In this document: in pieces, positions 1 to 6,642 of the stretch
Layout of the letters: every line of letters starts with the position of its first letter
How positions within the stretch are numbered: position 1 is the stretch's first letter
Assembly (NCBI GenBank): GCA_035627835.1
Contig: DASPKX010000134.1
Span: forward strand, 1 to 6,858
DNA: 6,858 nucleotides
Reading direction: 5' to 3'
Source: DASPKX01 sp035627835
GTDB lineage: Bacteria > Verrucomicrobiota > Verrucomicrobiia > Limisphaerales > SXQI01
Position numbers and translations under genes: made by a program
Notes under the pieces: model-generated
What the model was told of the DNA's origin: nothing
Database searches by the model: none
The model's input: only the letters and a program-made list of their open reading frames with translations

Positions 1-1
1 T

Positions 2-150
2 AACGAGTTATCCTCACGGATGAACGGGTTCCGGAGACCAACGGGTTATCCTCACGGATGAACCAGTTCTCCGAAAGACAACGGGTTATCCTTCGGATCG
101 AGACCAACGAGTTGATCCGCACGGATCACGGGTTCGGAACAGAACGAGTA
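2..150. repeat. Degenerate tandem repeat array with small hairpins, truncated by window edge
   Basis: An octamer close to AACGRGTT recurs at 2, 23, 40, 61, 80, 106, 127 and 143, so one copy starts every 16 to 26 bases; the last two copies each have one mismatch. A larger unit of 38 to 40 bases is visible between 3 and 80. Within the units an inverted repeat ATCC/GGAT recurs at 10-21, 48-59 and 88-98, and a longer GATCC/GGATC version lies at 114-127. The loops vary (TCAC, TCAC, TTC, GCAC) while the stems persist. No convincing protein is encoded across it on either strand. The array probably continues to the left. It could be an intergenic repeat family, a protein-binding array or a structured RNA; the sequence alone does not decide. 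Confidence 0.7.
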
Positions 151-209
151 TCGATTAAATCTCGTCGAAACAGAAATGGTTATGTCGCGTGATGCTTGTC
201 AGTCGTTCC

Positions 210-797
210 TCAGTTCCACTCCAGCTTGAAATCGAGGGGAGCGTCGCATGAGCAGGTCTGTAGCGCTCCTCGGCAAGATGGGCACTGCTCTGAACAGCAT
301 CGTTGGTGGTGAAATTGGCCCGCCAAAACCCAACACTCCTCGCAAGGAACGATTGCGCGAATCCGCTCATAGATTCGGCCATTAATAATCGTGGTGGGAT
401 GTTGTGATCTCACAGTGAGCTGCGCCTGAAGCAGTCGTGGATTTGGCGGTAACCGCTGTCTGGCTTGTTGGCTTATGATTCGTGCGGCTTCAGCCCTGGC
501 AGAGGTTTCCGGAGTTTTGGGCTTTATTCTCAAGTCTTTATCCAGAGGCGCCTCGCATGGGCAGTCGGCGAGAAAGCCCTCGCAGGACGGGCACGATTCG
601 GATGCGCAGCCTGAGAGGTGATACTGTCCTCGTCTGGCTGGGCACCGATCGCATTTCTCATCTATCGGTGGCAGCTGTTCCCAGGCCTCCCCCCCGAAAG
701 GAATACGCTTTACTACGCTCCCGTTGAGGAGCGTCGTGGGAAATTGGCAACGTTGCATGATGAGCCGTTGGATCAAGATTGAGGGCACGGGAGACAT
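210..797 (-). CDS. Cysteine-rich protein with two tandem zinc-finger-like modules, function unknown
   Basis: The protein has 195 residues and no signal peptide or membrane segment, so it is probably cytoplasmic. It holds two copies of one module, at about residues 20-86 and 134-188. Both begin with a Pro-Thr-Thr-x-x-x-Asn-Gly motif and end in a C-x-C followed by an Ala-Pro-Leu-Asp motif. Candidate metal ligands have identical spacing in both copies: C-x2-C-x7-H-x3-C-x4-C-x2-C-x6-C-x-C. In copy 1 these are C49, C52, H60, C64, C69, C72, C79 and C81; in copy 2 they are C152, C155, H163, C167, C172, C175, C182 and C184. Single modules of this GQ[YF]H...CPxC...CxC kind are common in bacterial hypothetical proteins, and zinc binding is inferred from the ligands. 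A basic, Ala/Arg-rich linker of about 45 residues joins the modules. The ATG at 797 lacks a clear ribosome site, and an internal ATG at 758 is an alternative start. The gene is divergent from the large exported-protein gene. Confidence 0.8.
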   Translation of the reverse strand: MSPVPSILIQRLIMQRCQFPTTLLNGSVVKRIPFGGEAWEQLPPIDEKCDRCPARRGQYHLSGCASESCPSCEGFLADCPCEAPLDKDLRIKPKTPETSARAEAARIISQQARQRLPPNPRLLQAQLTVRSQHPTTIINGRIYERIRAIVPCEECWVLAGQFHHQRCCSEQCPSCRGALQTCSCDAPLDFKLEWN

Positions 798-1084
798 GCT
801 GGAAGTGTAGCGTACTTCACTGCTGTTGAGAGTACTTCTCGATATGGGGCCACGACTACCGTCCGAGCGTCAAGCTCATGGCAAACCTTCACGTACGTAC
901 ATTGCTCGGATCTTAATTCCCCTGATCAAGTTGAACGCTTCGGCTGAAGGTGCAGTTCTGCTGGACTTGCTTGGTAGTGCCATCAGCCGCTTATTCCTTG
1001 CGGTATCCCTGAAAGCGTCCCATGTTCTGCACCCTGCGCGAACCCACTCACCGTGAGAGTTACGCCGACGCTGAATTGATCGCC
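798..1084. other. Divergent intergenic spacer without a convincing gene
   Basis: This stretch separates the start codons of two divergent genes and should hold both promoters. I find no good sigma-70-type promoter pair. Open frames at 826-1056 (plus) and 876-1160 (minus) lack family-like sequence and ribosome sites. Small visible details are a direct repeat of AGTACTTC/CGTACTTC near 809-838 and the palindrome ACGTACGT near 892-899. The large gene's frame stays open back to an ATG at 1022, but those 21 extra codons precede a textbook signal peptide and were not taken as coding. Confidence 0.5.
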
Positions 1085-3910
1085 ATGAATATATTGACGC
1101 TCCCCCTCCGTAGTGCCCTCTCCGCTCGCGGACGCCTTCTTCTAGGCGCTGTTCTCGCATTACTCATACTGGGCGTGCAGCAGCGCGTAAGAGCCGAGGA
1201 AACCACGATCACTGTTCCCCGCGGTAATTACCCCGTTGTTCAGCGCCAGTTTTACAACTTCCACTTAGACAACGACGTTCTGTTTCCAACAACTTCGGCG
1301 GAACCCATTCCTCGGATTGACGTCTCTGATCCGCCAAACATGCGCTTTCTCCAACCGCTTCCTTTAGGTGTGCCAGGGTCCTCACCCGAAGGTATCCGCG
1401 ATGGACACCGTTACTACATTGGCAAGAGCGTTTACGATGTTTCCGATCCCACAACTCCACGGAATATCGGCTATTTAGTGAGCTTGAATGACTTCGGGGC
1501 GACCTGGGCCGTCCAGAGCAACCTTTTATACCGCACTTCCGGCACGGTCTTGCAGGTTTGGAATGTCGAAAACCTGGCCCGTCCAGCTGTCGTTGGTCAG
1601 TTGGACCTCAAGGATGTCTCATTTTCGAAAGTCATCCCAGCCTCTGGCAGAATGTATTACCTCGGAAACGGAACCAGCACCGGTGCAGCCATTATTGGCA
1701 TACTGGATGTCAGCGACCCCGCCCATCCGGTGGAGCGCGGCAGATATTTGGGTGCGGCCAACGCGCAGGAATTCGTGGTTAAAGGCAGCCACATTTACGT
1801 TGCGGGAATGAACGGCGGCTTGCAGATCATAGATATCGCGTCAGCGCCCATGCTGACGCGGGTTAGAACGGTGACGGGAACCGCCGTCAGTAGAGTTGCA
1901 CTGGGTGATGCGCCTCTCCTGATCGCAAGGGACGACAACACCGGTGTGAACATTTTTGATATCACTGATCCTGCCAACCCAATTAAACGCAGCTCGATCC
2001 CGCGCAAACGGACCATCAGCGACGAACTTCGGTTTAATGAAGTCGTGCGGGGAACAACCCTATTCAGCTATGAGAACGGCCTGGTTGTCGCCTACAGCCT
2101 GGCTGACCGAACCACCCCTAAACGGCTGGGCGAGATCGAAATCGGACGAGACATGTTCATCATGGCCCTGCGGTTCGCAGGCAACATGGCGCTCATGGGA
2201 GAATCCTGGGTGAGGGAGTTTTCGCAACCGCAGAAGGGTTTGGTCGTCATGGATTTCACCGATCCGTTGAAGCCAGTCAGGGTCACTGCGCTAGAAACGT
2301 CTGGCGGCGTGAACAATTTGGAGATCATGGGTCAAACCGCCTACGTGCGAGGCAAGGCGGGAGCGCTGCATATCGTCGATATCACTGACATTCGGAAGCC
2401 AGTCATGATTTCTACTACGCTCGTGCCTGGAGATTACAGCGAGCGACTTTTGCCGACTGGGCGTAGGGTTTACATCACCTCCTATCGTTCTCTTCTTATA
2501 TACGACGTTTCGAACCCTTCAAAGCCGGTTCGCAGAGGCACGTTTAGCGGGATCAATGTCAAGGCAGAGAGCGAACAACCCATCCTTAACTTCGTTGCTT
2601 CGGACGCCCTCCTCGTCGGATCAAAGGCGTTCGGCCCAACATCTGAAAAGGACCACACCTCGCAAATCTACGATGCGTCCGATCCTTCGCGTTTGATAGA
2701 AAAAGCCAGCGTTGCTGGCCGACCCCTTTTGATGCTTTCCAACCTGCTTTACACCGCGATGGGAGAGCGACTGCACGTCTTTAACATCACTGACCCTGCC
2801 AGTCCCAAGCTGATTAGCAACATTGCGCGACGGAGCAATCAGTATTCTGGAGTTGGACGAATTGAAGGCGATCTGCTCGTTACTGATACTGATATCTTCG
2901 ACATTACCGACCCTACCTCTCCGAAACTAAGCCCTCGTAGGAATACACTGCGCGGTGATCCTGAGCAGCTAAAGGACTACACCCTACGGGGTAATTACGT
3001 TTACTGGTGCCATGGCTACCCCGGCCTCATAATCTCCGAAGCAGTGCCCGGAGATTCATTCGTTGACGAGTTCTCGGAGCAAACGTCCACAAATTGGATG
3101 CGCTGGGACCCGACAGCCTCTGGTGCTGGCCGCGCGAGCTTCGCCAACGTGACTGATGGATACACGGTCTCTGCTCCAGGTCTCGAAGACCTCAGCAGGA
3201 AGGTTGGGATTGTTCGCGCTGGCGCAAATATGGCCGATGTTGAAGCTGAAGTAGAAGTGAGCAACTGGCTCGCCGGGCCAGATCACCGCCCGATTATAGC
3301 TTTACAAGTGAGGGGTGGTGTTAATCTCAACTCGACCGGCTCCTGGTATACAGCATTCCTGAGCCCTGGGTCGCTCTCGCAAGACGACCCCTCCAGGTCG
3401 CCTTTCCTGCCACATCTCGCGATTGCAAAAGTAGCAGGAACGGGTTCATCGAATATTGTCAGGTGCGAGTTCCCTGAGGGCTCATTTCAGCCCACAAACC
3501 GATATATTTTGGCCCTTCATGCGAGAGGGCCCAACTTGAAAACATGCCTCTATGCCGTGCAGCAACACGGCCAACGAAAGCTTCTCGCGGAGTTGTATGC
3601 GCACGATGCTGAACTGAAGGAGGGCTTTATCGGCGTGTATTCCTTCGACCCATCAGCAGGCAAACCCGTCCAGTTCACGATTCACAGATTTTCCGCTACC
3701 GGCACAACGTCACGGCCGTGGCTCAAGTGGGAAGCGAATAAGGTGGTGTGGGGTGCGTGGTCTGGTGAATTTGTCCTGGAGAGTTCCGGGTCGCTCGATG
3801 GAACGTTTACTCCCGCTCAAGAAGCCACCCGAACCAGCCAAGACGGACTCATTCGTTTCGTGGAACCGAAGACATCTCAGCCCCGCGAGTTCTTTCGCTT
3901 AAAGAGATGA
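1085..3910 (+). CDS. Exported LVIVD-repeat beta-propeller protein with jellyroll domain and verrucomicrobial C-terminal module
   Basis: The 941-residue protein begins with a signal peptide: a basic stretch, a hydrophobic core near residues 19-31 and a likely cut after Val-Arg-Ala at 37. About 13 LVIVD-type repeats follow, with motifs such as YDVSDP, FDITDP and VDITDI starting near residues 78, 117, 159, 207, 249, 291, 337, 389, 431, 473, 529, 566 and 605, spaced 37 to 56 residues. Such repeats are predicted to form propeller blades, and 13 would suit two propellers. Residues 658-870 resemble the concanavalin/LamG-like jellyroll that opens with D-x-F and a Trp-x-Arg-x-Asp-Pro motif. Residues 877-941 match the short C-terminal module ending FFRLKR that is frequent in Verrucomicrobia. 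No catalytic residues are evident, so a binding or scaffolding role in the periplasm or on the surface is inferred. The ATG at 1085 was chosen because it puts the signal peptide at the N-terminus. Neither it nor the upstream ATG at 1022 has a strong ribosome site. Confidence 0.93.
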   Translation: MNILTLPLRSALSARGRLLLGAVLALLILGVQQRVRAEETTITVPRGNYPVVQRQFYNFHLDNDVLFPTTSAEPIPRIDVSDPPNMRFLQPLPLGVPGSSPEGIRDGHRYYIGKSVYDVSDPTTPRNIGYLVSLNDFGATWAVQSNLLYRTSGTVLQVWNVENLARPAVVGQLDLKDVSFSKVIPASGRMYYLGNGTSTGAAIIGILDVSDPAHPVERGRYLGAANAQEFVVKGSHIYVAGMNGGLQIIDIASAPMLTRVRTVTGTAVSRVALGDAPLLIARDDNTGVNIFDITDPANPIKRSSIPRKRTISDELRFNEVVRGTTLFSYENGLVVAYSLADRTTPKRLGEIEIGRDMFIMALRFAGNMALMGESWVREFSQPQKGLVVMDFTDPLKPVRVTALETSGGVNNLEIMGQTAYVRGKAGALHIVDITDIRKPVMISTTLVPGDYSERLLPTGRRVYITSYRSLLIYDVSNPSKPVRRGTFSGINVKAESEQPILNFVASDALLVGSKAFGPTSEKDHTSQIYDASDPSRLIEKASVAGRPLLMLSNLLYTAMGERLHVFNITDPASPKLISNIARRSNQYSGVGRIEGDLLVTDTDIFDITDPTSPKLSPRRNTLRGDPEQLKDYTLRGNYVYWCHGYPGLIISEAVPGDSFVDEFSEQTSTNWMRWDPTASGAGRASFANVTDGYTVSAPGLEDLSRKVGIVRAGANMADVEAEVEVSNWLAGPDHRPIIALQVRGGVNLNSTGSWYTAFLSPGSLSQDDPSRSPFLPHLAIAKVAGTGSSNIVRCEFPEGSFQPTNRYILALHARGPNLKTCLYAVQQHGQRKLLAELYAHDAELKEGFIGVYSFDPSAGKPVQFTIHRFSATGTTSRPWLKWEANKVVWGAWSGEFVLESSGSLDGTFTPAQEATRTSQDGLIRFVEPKTSQPREFFRLKR

Positions 3911-3947
3911 ACGTGCGACGTGTTCCACTTTTTAAAAGCGACGGTGC

Positions 3948-4297
3948 TTGGTAAAGTCGGATGACGAGGCTCGCACCGTGTCCCCCGCAGACCTTGAACA
4001 TTGGGAACAAGCGCGAGCATGGCTGACGCTGGGCAACGTTCACGAATGCTTTGACGCTCTGGAACGAAGCACCGCGCGAGCAGAGCGCAGCCTGTGGTCC
4101 TGGAGACGCGCCTTGATCATTTTCACCAAGGCAAAAAAATGGGACCACGCCTTCCGTGTGGCCGAAGCCCTTCAGCACGCCTTTCCGACGATCCGCGCAT
4201 TCTCTACAAGCTCACCCCTGTGGCGCTCAATTGCGGGCAGGCCAAACGCGCTCGGGCTCTTATTGGCAAAGCCGTTGAGTTGGCGGTAATCCAATGA
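3948..4297 (+). pseudogene. Frameshifted small TPR-like protein gene
   Basis: The sequence resembles the small (about 100-130 residue) helical TPR-like proteins common in Verrucomicrobia, but the family-like sequence is split between two frames. Frame A gives SPADLEHWEQARAWLTLGN and continues to DALERSTAR. The second frame gives SRAQPVVLETR from 4079. Frame A resumes with LIIFTKAKKWDHAF from 4113 to about 4187. The second frame then gives DDPRILYKLTPVALN and runs to the stop at 4295-4297. Joining these pieces restores a continuous helical protein of roughly 106-116 residues. The joins need one lost base near 4074-4081, one extra base near 4112 and one lost base near 4187. Read without repair, frame A alone gives 113 residues, ending at 4289 with a non-family tail. 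The start may be TTG at 3948 or GTG at 3978; the latter has GAGG eight bases upstream. The gene begins 37 bases after the propeller gene on the same strand. Sequencing error is possible, but three indels in about 115 bases beside intact long genes favours decay. Confidence 0.65.
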
Positions 4298-4314
4298 AGG
4301 TGGAGCTGTTGAAC

Positions 4315-4340
4315 GACCCAAATGCCGAAGGGCTTGGGTC
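4315..4340 (+). other. Hairpin downstream of the TPR-like relic
   Basis: GACCCAA (4315-4321) pairs with TTGGGTC (4334-4340). An inner GCC/GGC stem closes a GAAG loop and two unpaired bases form a bulge. It lies 18 bases after the last stop codon of the TPR-like relic, where a terminator would be expected. No run of T follows on either strand, so intrinsic termination is doubtful; it may only be a structured mRNA 3' end. Confidence 0.35.
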
Positions 4341-4438
4341 CCGAAATCTGAACGTCACTTCCGAAAGGCCAAGAAAAAAGTAAAGGGTTTCACGTAACCG
4401 TGTTAATGTGTGAGTCTGACAGGGCTGTCCTGTTCAAC

Positions 4439-4444
4439 GGAGGA
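4439..4444 (+). promoter_or_regulatory. Strong Shine-Dalgarno sequence setting the start at 4451
   Basis: GGAGGA at 4439-4444 lies six bases before a GTG at 4451-4453. This is the best ribosome site in the window. It decides against the longer open frame that begins at 4400 and has no ribosome site. A 5-bp hairpin, ACAGG/CCTGT at 4419-4433, sits just upstream. Confidence 0.7.
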
Positions 4445-4450
4445 CGGCGC

Positions 4451-4762
4451 GTGATACCTACTACATTCAAAGATCGTGTTTGCGAGGCCCAAAAGTGGGC
4501 GCAGCAAACTTTTTCAGACCGCGCCCTATGGGCGGCATTACCTCTAAGGAGGCGGCTCATGGCTGGTTTTCTGTGGCCTTTGCGCCGATCTGTTTTCGCT
4601 GAGGACTACCGGCTGATCGAGGCTCTAGCTATGCTTTCTTCTGGGCGTGCCCTGGCTGATGAGGTTAACGCTTGGAGGGCCACAGGGCCCCTTCGTGTTT
4701 CACGAGGGCGACTCCTCGCGCTTGATGCTGCGGCCCCAAGCTCCCGAACAAAACCTAAATGA
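4451..4762 (+). CDS. Small basic hypothetical protein, 103 residues
   Basis: I do not recognise the family. The product is rich in Arg, Leu and Ala and looks mostly helical. Visible features are an aromatic stretch around Ala-Gln-Lys-Trp, a basic ALPLRRRL segment, a short hydrophobic AGFLWPL patch, an acidic-aromatic FAEDYRLIEALAML helix and a short tail rich in Ala, Ser and Lys. There is no signal peptide, clear membrane helix or cysteine cluster. The GTG start is chosen because GGAGGA lies six bases upstream. The frame stays open upstream to 4400, which would add 17 codons without a ribosome site. The gene is on the same strand as the two upstream genes but about 150 bases away. It converges on the KaiC-like gene, with 35 bases between the stop codons and no obvious terminator. 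Good translation signals and residue composition favour a real gene, but the function is unknown. Confidence 0.6.
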   Translation: MIPTTFKDRVCEAQKWAQQTFSDRALWAALPLRRRLMAGFLWPLRRSVFAEDYRLIEALAMLSSGRALADEVNAWRATGPLRVSRGRLLALDAAAPSSRTKPK

Positions 4763-4797
4763 CTGTATGCTGGCAGAGGTCCCGCCATGCGTTCCCT

Positions 4798-6315
4798 TCA
4801 TCGCCGCTTCTTTTTAGGAGTCTTTGGCTGGAGCAAGGGAGGCGAGGTTGTCCCGGTGTACGTAGGTGTGCCCGTGAGAACCCCCTGAAACTCTTTGATC
4901 ACATCGCCAACCTGCAACCCCCTTGAGGTGATGGAGAACTCGCGGATTGTGTGCTCATGGTCGCTGCTGCGTTTCTTAACAGCAGAAATCGCAGTACGAA
5001 CTGACCCGAGTGCCTCAAAGTATCGCAATAAAACCACGGCATCTGCCAAATAGCTGACATCCACGTCCGGCACACGCGGGAGCACCCCGCCAGGCTGCGC
5101 GACCGTGAGGATAGTGATGACGCCCTGCTGCGCTAAAAACATCAAGAGTTCATGAAGTTGAATCAGGAGAAACCTCTCATCAGGCATTGCGTTTAGATAT
5201 CCATTCAGGCTGTCTATCACCACAAAACTGACCCCATTCGTTAGGACAGAGTTCTTAATGTCGAAGGCAAATTGTCCCGGAGAAAGTTCTCCAGGATTGA
5301 TCTGACGCAGGACAATCGTCGAGTTCTCCAGGTCATTAGTGAGGTCCATTCCGAGGGACCTGCACCGGTGAACCGTGAGACCTATGCTCTCCTCGAAAGA
5401 GTAGATAACCACCTTATCGCCGCGTTTGGCTGCTTGGGCTGCAAAGTAAATGGCCATCGTAGACTTGCCTGTGCCACTCGGCCCCGTAAAAAGCGTGCTC
5501 GTTCCCTTGTCCAACCCTCCCCCTAACAGCGCATCCAGTTCTGGAATGCCGGACGAGAGTGGCGTTCTCGTGAAGGTGGCTACATGTTCGGCGGCTATGA
5601 GCCGTGGGAAAACTTGTAGCCCCCCCTCTTCGATGACAAAGTTGTGAAACCCAGCCCTGAATTGGCTCCCCCGTAATTTTATTATCCTCAGCCGCCGCTG
5701 CTCAGCGCCAAAGCCGCTCTCGCTTTTTTCCAATCCTATCATGCCGTGAGCAACGCTCTCCAAGTGCGTATGTTGGCTCGGCATGGTATTGTCCCGCAGC
5801 ACCAGAGTGGTCGTTCCGCTTCCAAAACCCTCCTTTAGCTGCATCAGTTGATTCCTATACTCGAACGGGTCGGGGGCACCTACACTGAACTCAGCGACAC
5901 CATCAATAACAAGGCGATTGACCCTCGCCTTTTTCGCTTCCGCCAACAAAGCTCGCAAATAGCGCCGGGTTCCATCCCCGCCTTCTGGAGGCTTCCGTCC
6001 ATCCTCTGCTTTAATCGCCTTTTGAATGGAACTGAGGTCAAGAATGGTGATGTTGTTGAGGTTCCAGTTGTGGGAAGCAGCAACAGACATCAATTCTTTC
6101 TCGGTTTCTGAGAAACTGACATATAAACCGCGCTCTCCGATGCGGGTCCCGGCGAGGAGAAAGTGAAGTGCCAGCGTCGTCTTCCCTACACCTGGCTCTC
6201 CTTGCACCACGTATAAATTGCCAGTAGGAAGTCCCCCTAGGAGGATATCGTCGAGCCCTAATATCCCGGTGGAACTTCTATCAATTTGCGGGCTCGTGCT
6301 CGGGCGGCGCTTCAT
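4798..6315 (-). CDS. kaiC: KaiC-like double RecA-fold ATPase (non-clock type likely)
   Basis: The protein has 505 residues, close to the roughly 519 of cyanobacterial KaiC, with both CI and CII domains. CI has Walker A GEPGVGKTT at 39-47 and Walker B RLVID at 134-138. CII has Walker A GPSGTGKST at 278-286 and Walker B FVVID at 364-368. The paired catalytic glutamates are kept in CII (E308, E309); in CI the first is Ser69 and only E70 remains. The inter-subunit contact residues K213/R215 and K447/R449 are present. At the KaiC S431/T432 site this protein has Ser421-Tyr422, and the T426 position is Pro416. The C-terminus is a basic KKKRR tail with no recognisable KaiA-binding segment. The symbol reflects family only. 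No kaiA or kaiB is nearby, so a signalling ATPase linked to the divergent response regulator is inferred, possibly hexameric. The ATG at 6315 is used; a GTG two codons upstream (6321) is possible, and neither has a clear ribosome site. Confidence 0.93.
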   Translation of the reverse strand: MKRRPSTSPQIDRSSTGILGLDDILLGGLPTGNLYVVQGEPGVGKTTLALHFLLAGTRIGERGLYVSFSETEKELMSVAASHNWNLNNITILDLSSIQKAIKAEDGRKPPEGGDGTRRYLRALLAEAKKARVNRLVIDGVAEFSVGAPDPFEYRNQLMQLKEGFGSGTTTLVLRDNTMPSQHTHLESVAHGMIGLEKSESGFGAEQRRLRIIKLRGSQFRAGFHNFVIEEGGLQVFPRLIAAEHVATFTRTPLSSGIPELDALLGGGLDKGTSTLFTGPSGTGKSTMAIYFAAQAAKRGDKVVIYSFEESIGLTVHRCRSLGMDLTNDLENSTIVLRQINPGELSPGQFAFDIKNSVLTNGVSFVVIDSLNGYLNAMPDERFLLIQLHELLMFLAQQGVITILTVAQPGGVLPRVPDVDVSYLADAVVLLRYFEALGSVRTAISAVKKRSSDHEHTIREFSITSRGLQVGDVIKEFQGVLTGTPTYTGTTSPPLLQPKTPKKKRR

Positions 6316-6321
6316 GATCAC

Positions 6322-6642
6322 GAATGTGACAGAAGCAGCACTTTCTTATCAAGCCAACAGGACCGCTGATTCACGTGTTGCTGCCGTTTCCCTCGTCTGT
6401 GGGGTTCTCGGACATACGCGCCCGCCAATTTGACGGGCCGAAGAAGCCCCAACATCGCGACCTATGCGCCGAGCGGTTGAAGATCGTCGAGTAAGGACAC
6501 CTGAAGGCGCAGCTAACCAGCTTTGAATCGCGCGTGACGTGCCCCAAGTGCAAAGCGATGGTTGAGCGTGGCGAGCATTTGAAGTAATTGCATCTTCAGG
6601 TGCACCGCTTGCGGACCATTCGGCAAATGGGCAAATTACGCA
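6322..6642. other. Divergent spacer between the KaiC-like gene and the response regulator
   Basis: This region must contain the promoters of both flanking genes, but I cannot identify convincing -35/-10 elements. A minus-strand open frame at 6349-6684 has low-quality sequence and overlaps the regulator start. On the plus strand one frame is open from 6330 to 6491 without a good start. It is followed by a short cysteine-containing stretch described separately as a possible relic. Confidence 0.5.
6495..6642 (+). pseudogene. Possible relic of a small zinc-ribbon gene
   Basis: After a TAA at 6492-6494, one frame reads HLKAQLTSFESRVTCPKC and then KAMVERGEHLK before a TAA at 6585. Another frame, from 6595, reads FRCTACGPFGKW up to the response regulator start. 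Joined, these give a C-x2-C ... C-x2-C pattern typical of a zinc ribbon, with the second pair following about 20 residues after the first. The same frame upstream of the TAA (6432-6491) reads as a charged stretch ending ERLKIVE and might be the earlier part of the gene. No start codon or ribosome site is convincing. This could be a decayed gene interrupted by a stop and a shift, or a chance resemblance. Confidence 0.3.

Noticed and set aside
2..150. CRISPR array
   Set aside because: Repeats are short and degenerate, intervals vary from 16 to 26 bases, and the DNA between boxes is itself repeated rather than unique. No cas gene is present.
482..727. Plus-strand open frame inside the cysteine-rich gene
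   Set aside because: It is antisense to a protein with two clearly matching modules and has no features of its own.
1022..1084. N-terminal extension of the propeller protein from the ATG at 1022
   Set aside because: It would place 21 mostly polar residues before a standard signal peptide, with no ribosome site to support it.
826..1160. Overlapping plus and minus open frames in the divergent spacer
   Set aside because: Both lack ribosome sites and family-like sequence; the minus frame runs into the signal-peptide region of the large gene.
4124..4140. Programmed frameshifting at the seven-A run in the TPR-like gene
   Set aside because: Family-like sequence reads in one frame from about 4113 through the A run to about 4187; the frame changes occur before and after it.
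3849..4178. Minus-strand open frame across the end of the propeller gene and the TPR-like relic
   Set aside because: It overlaps well-supported coding sequence on the other strand and shows no recognisable features.
4315..4340. Intrinsic terminator
   Set aside because: The stem is plausible but no T run follows in either direction.
4798..6315. A complete circadian KaiABC clock
   Set aside because: Neither kaiA nor kaiB is present in the window, and the key phosphosite threonine is replaced by tyrosine.
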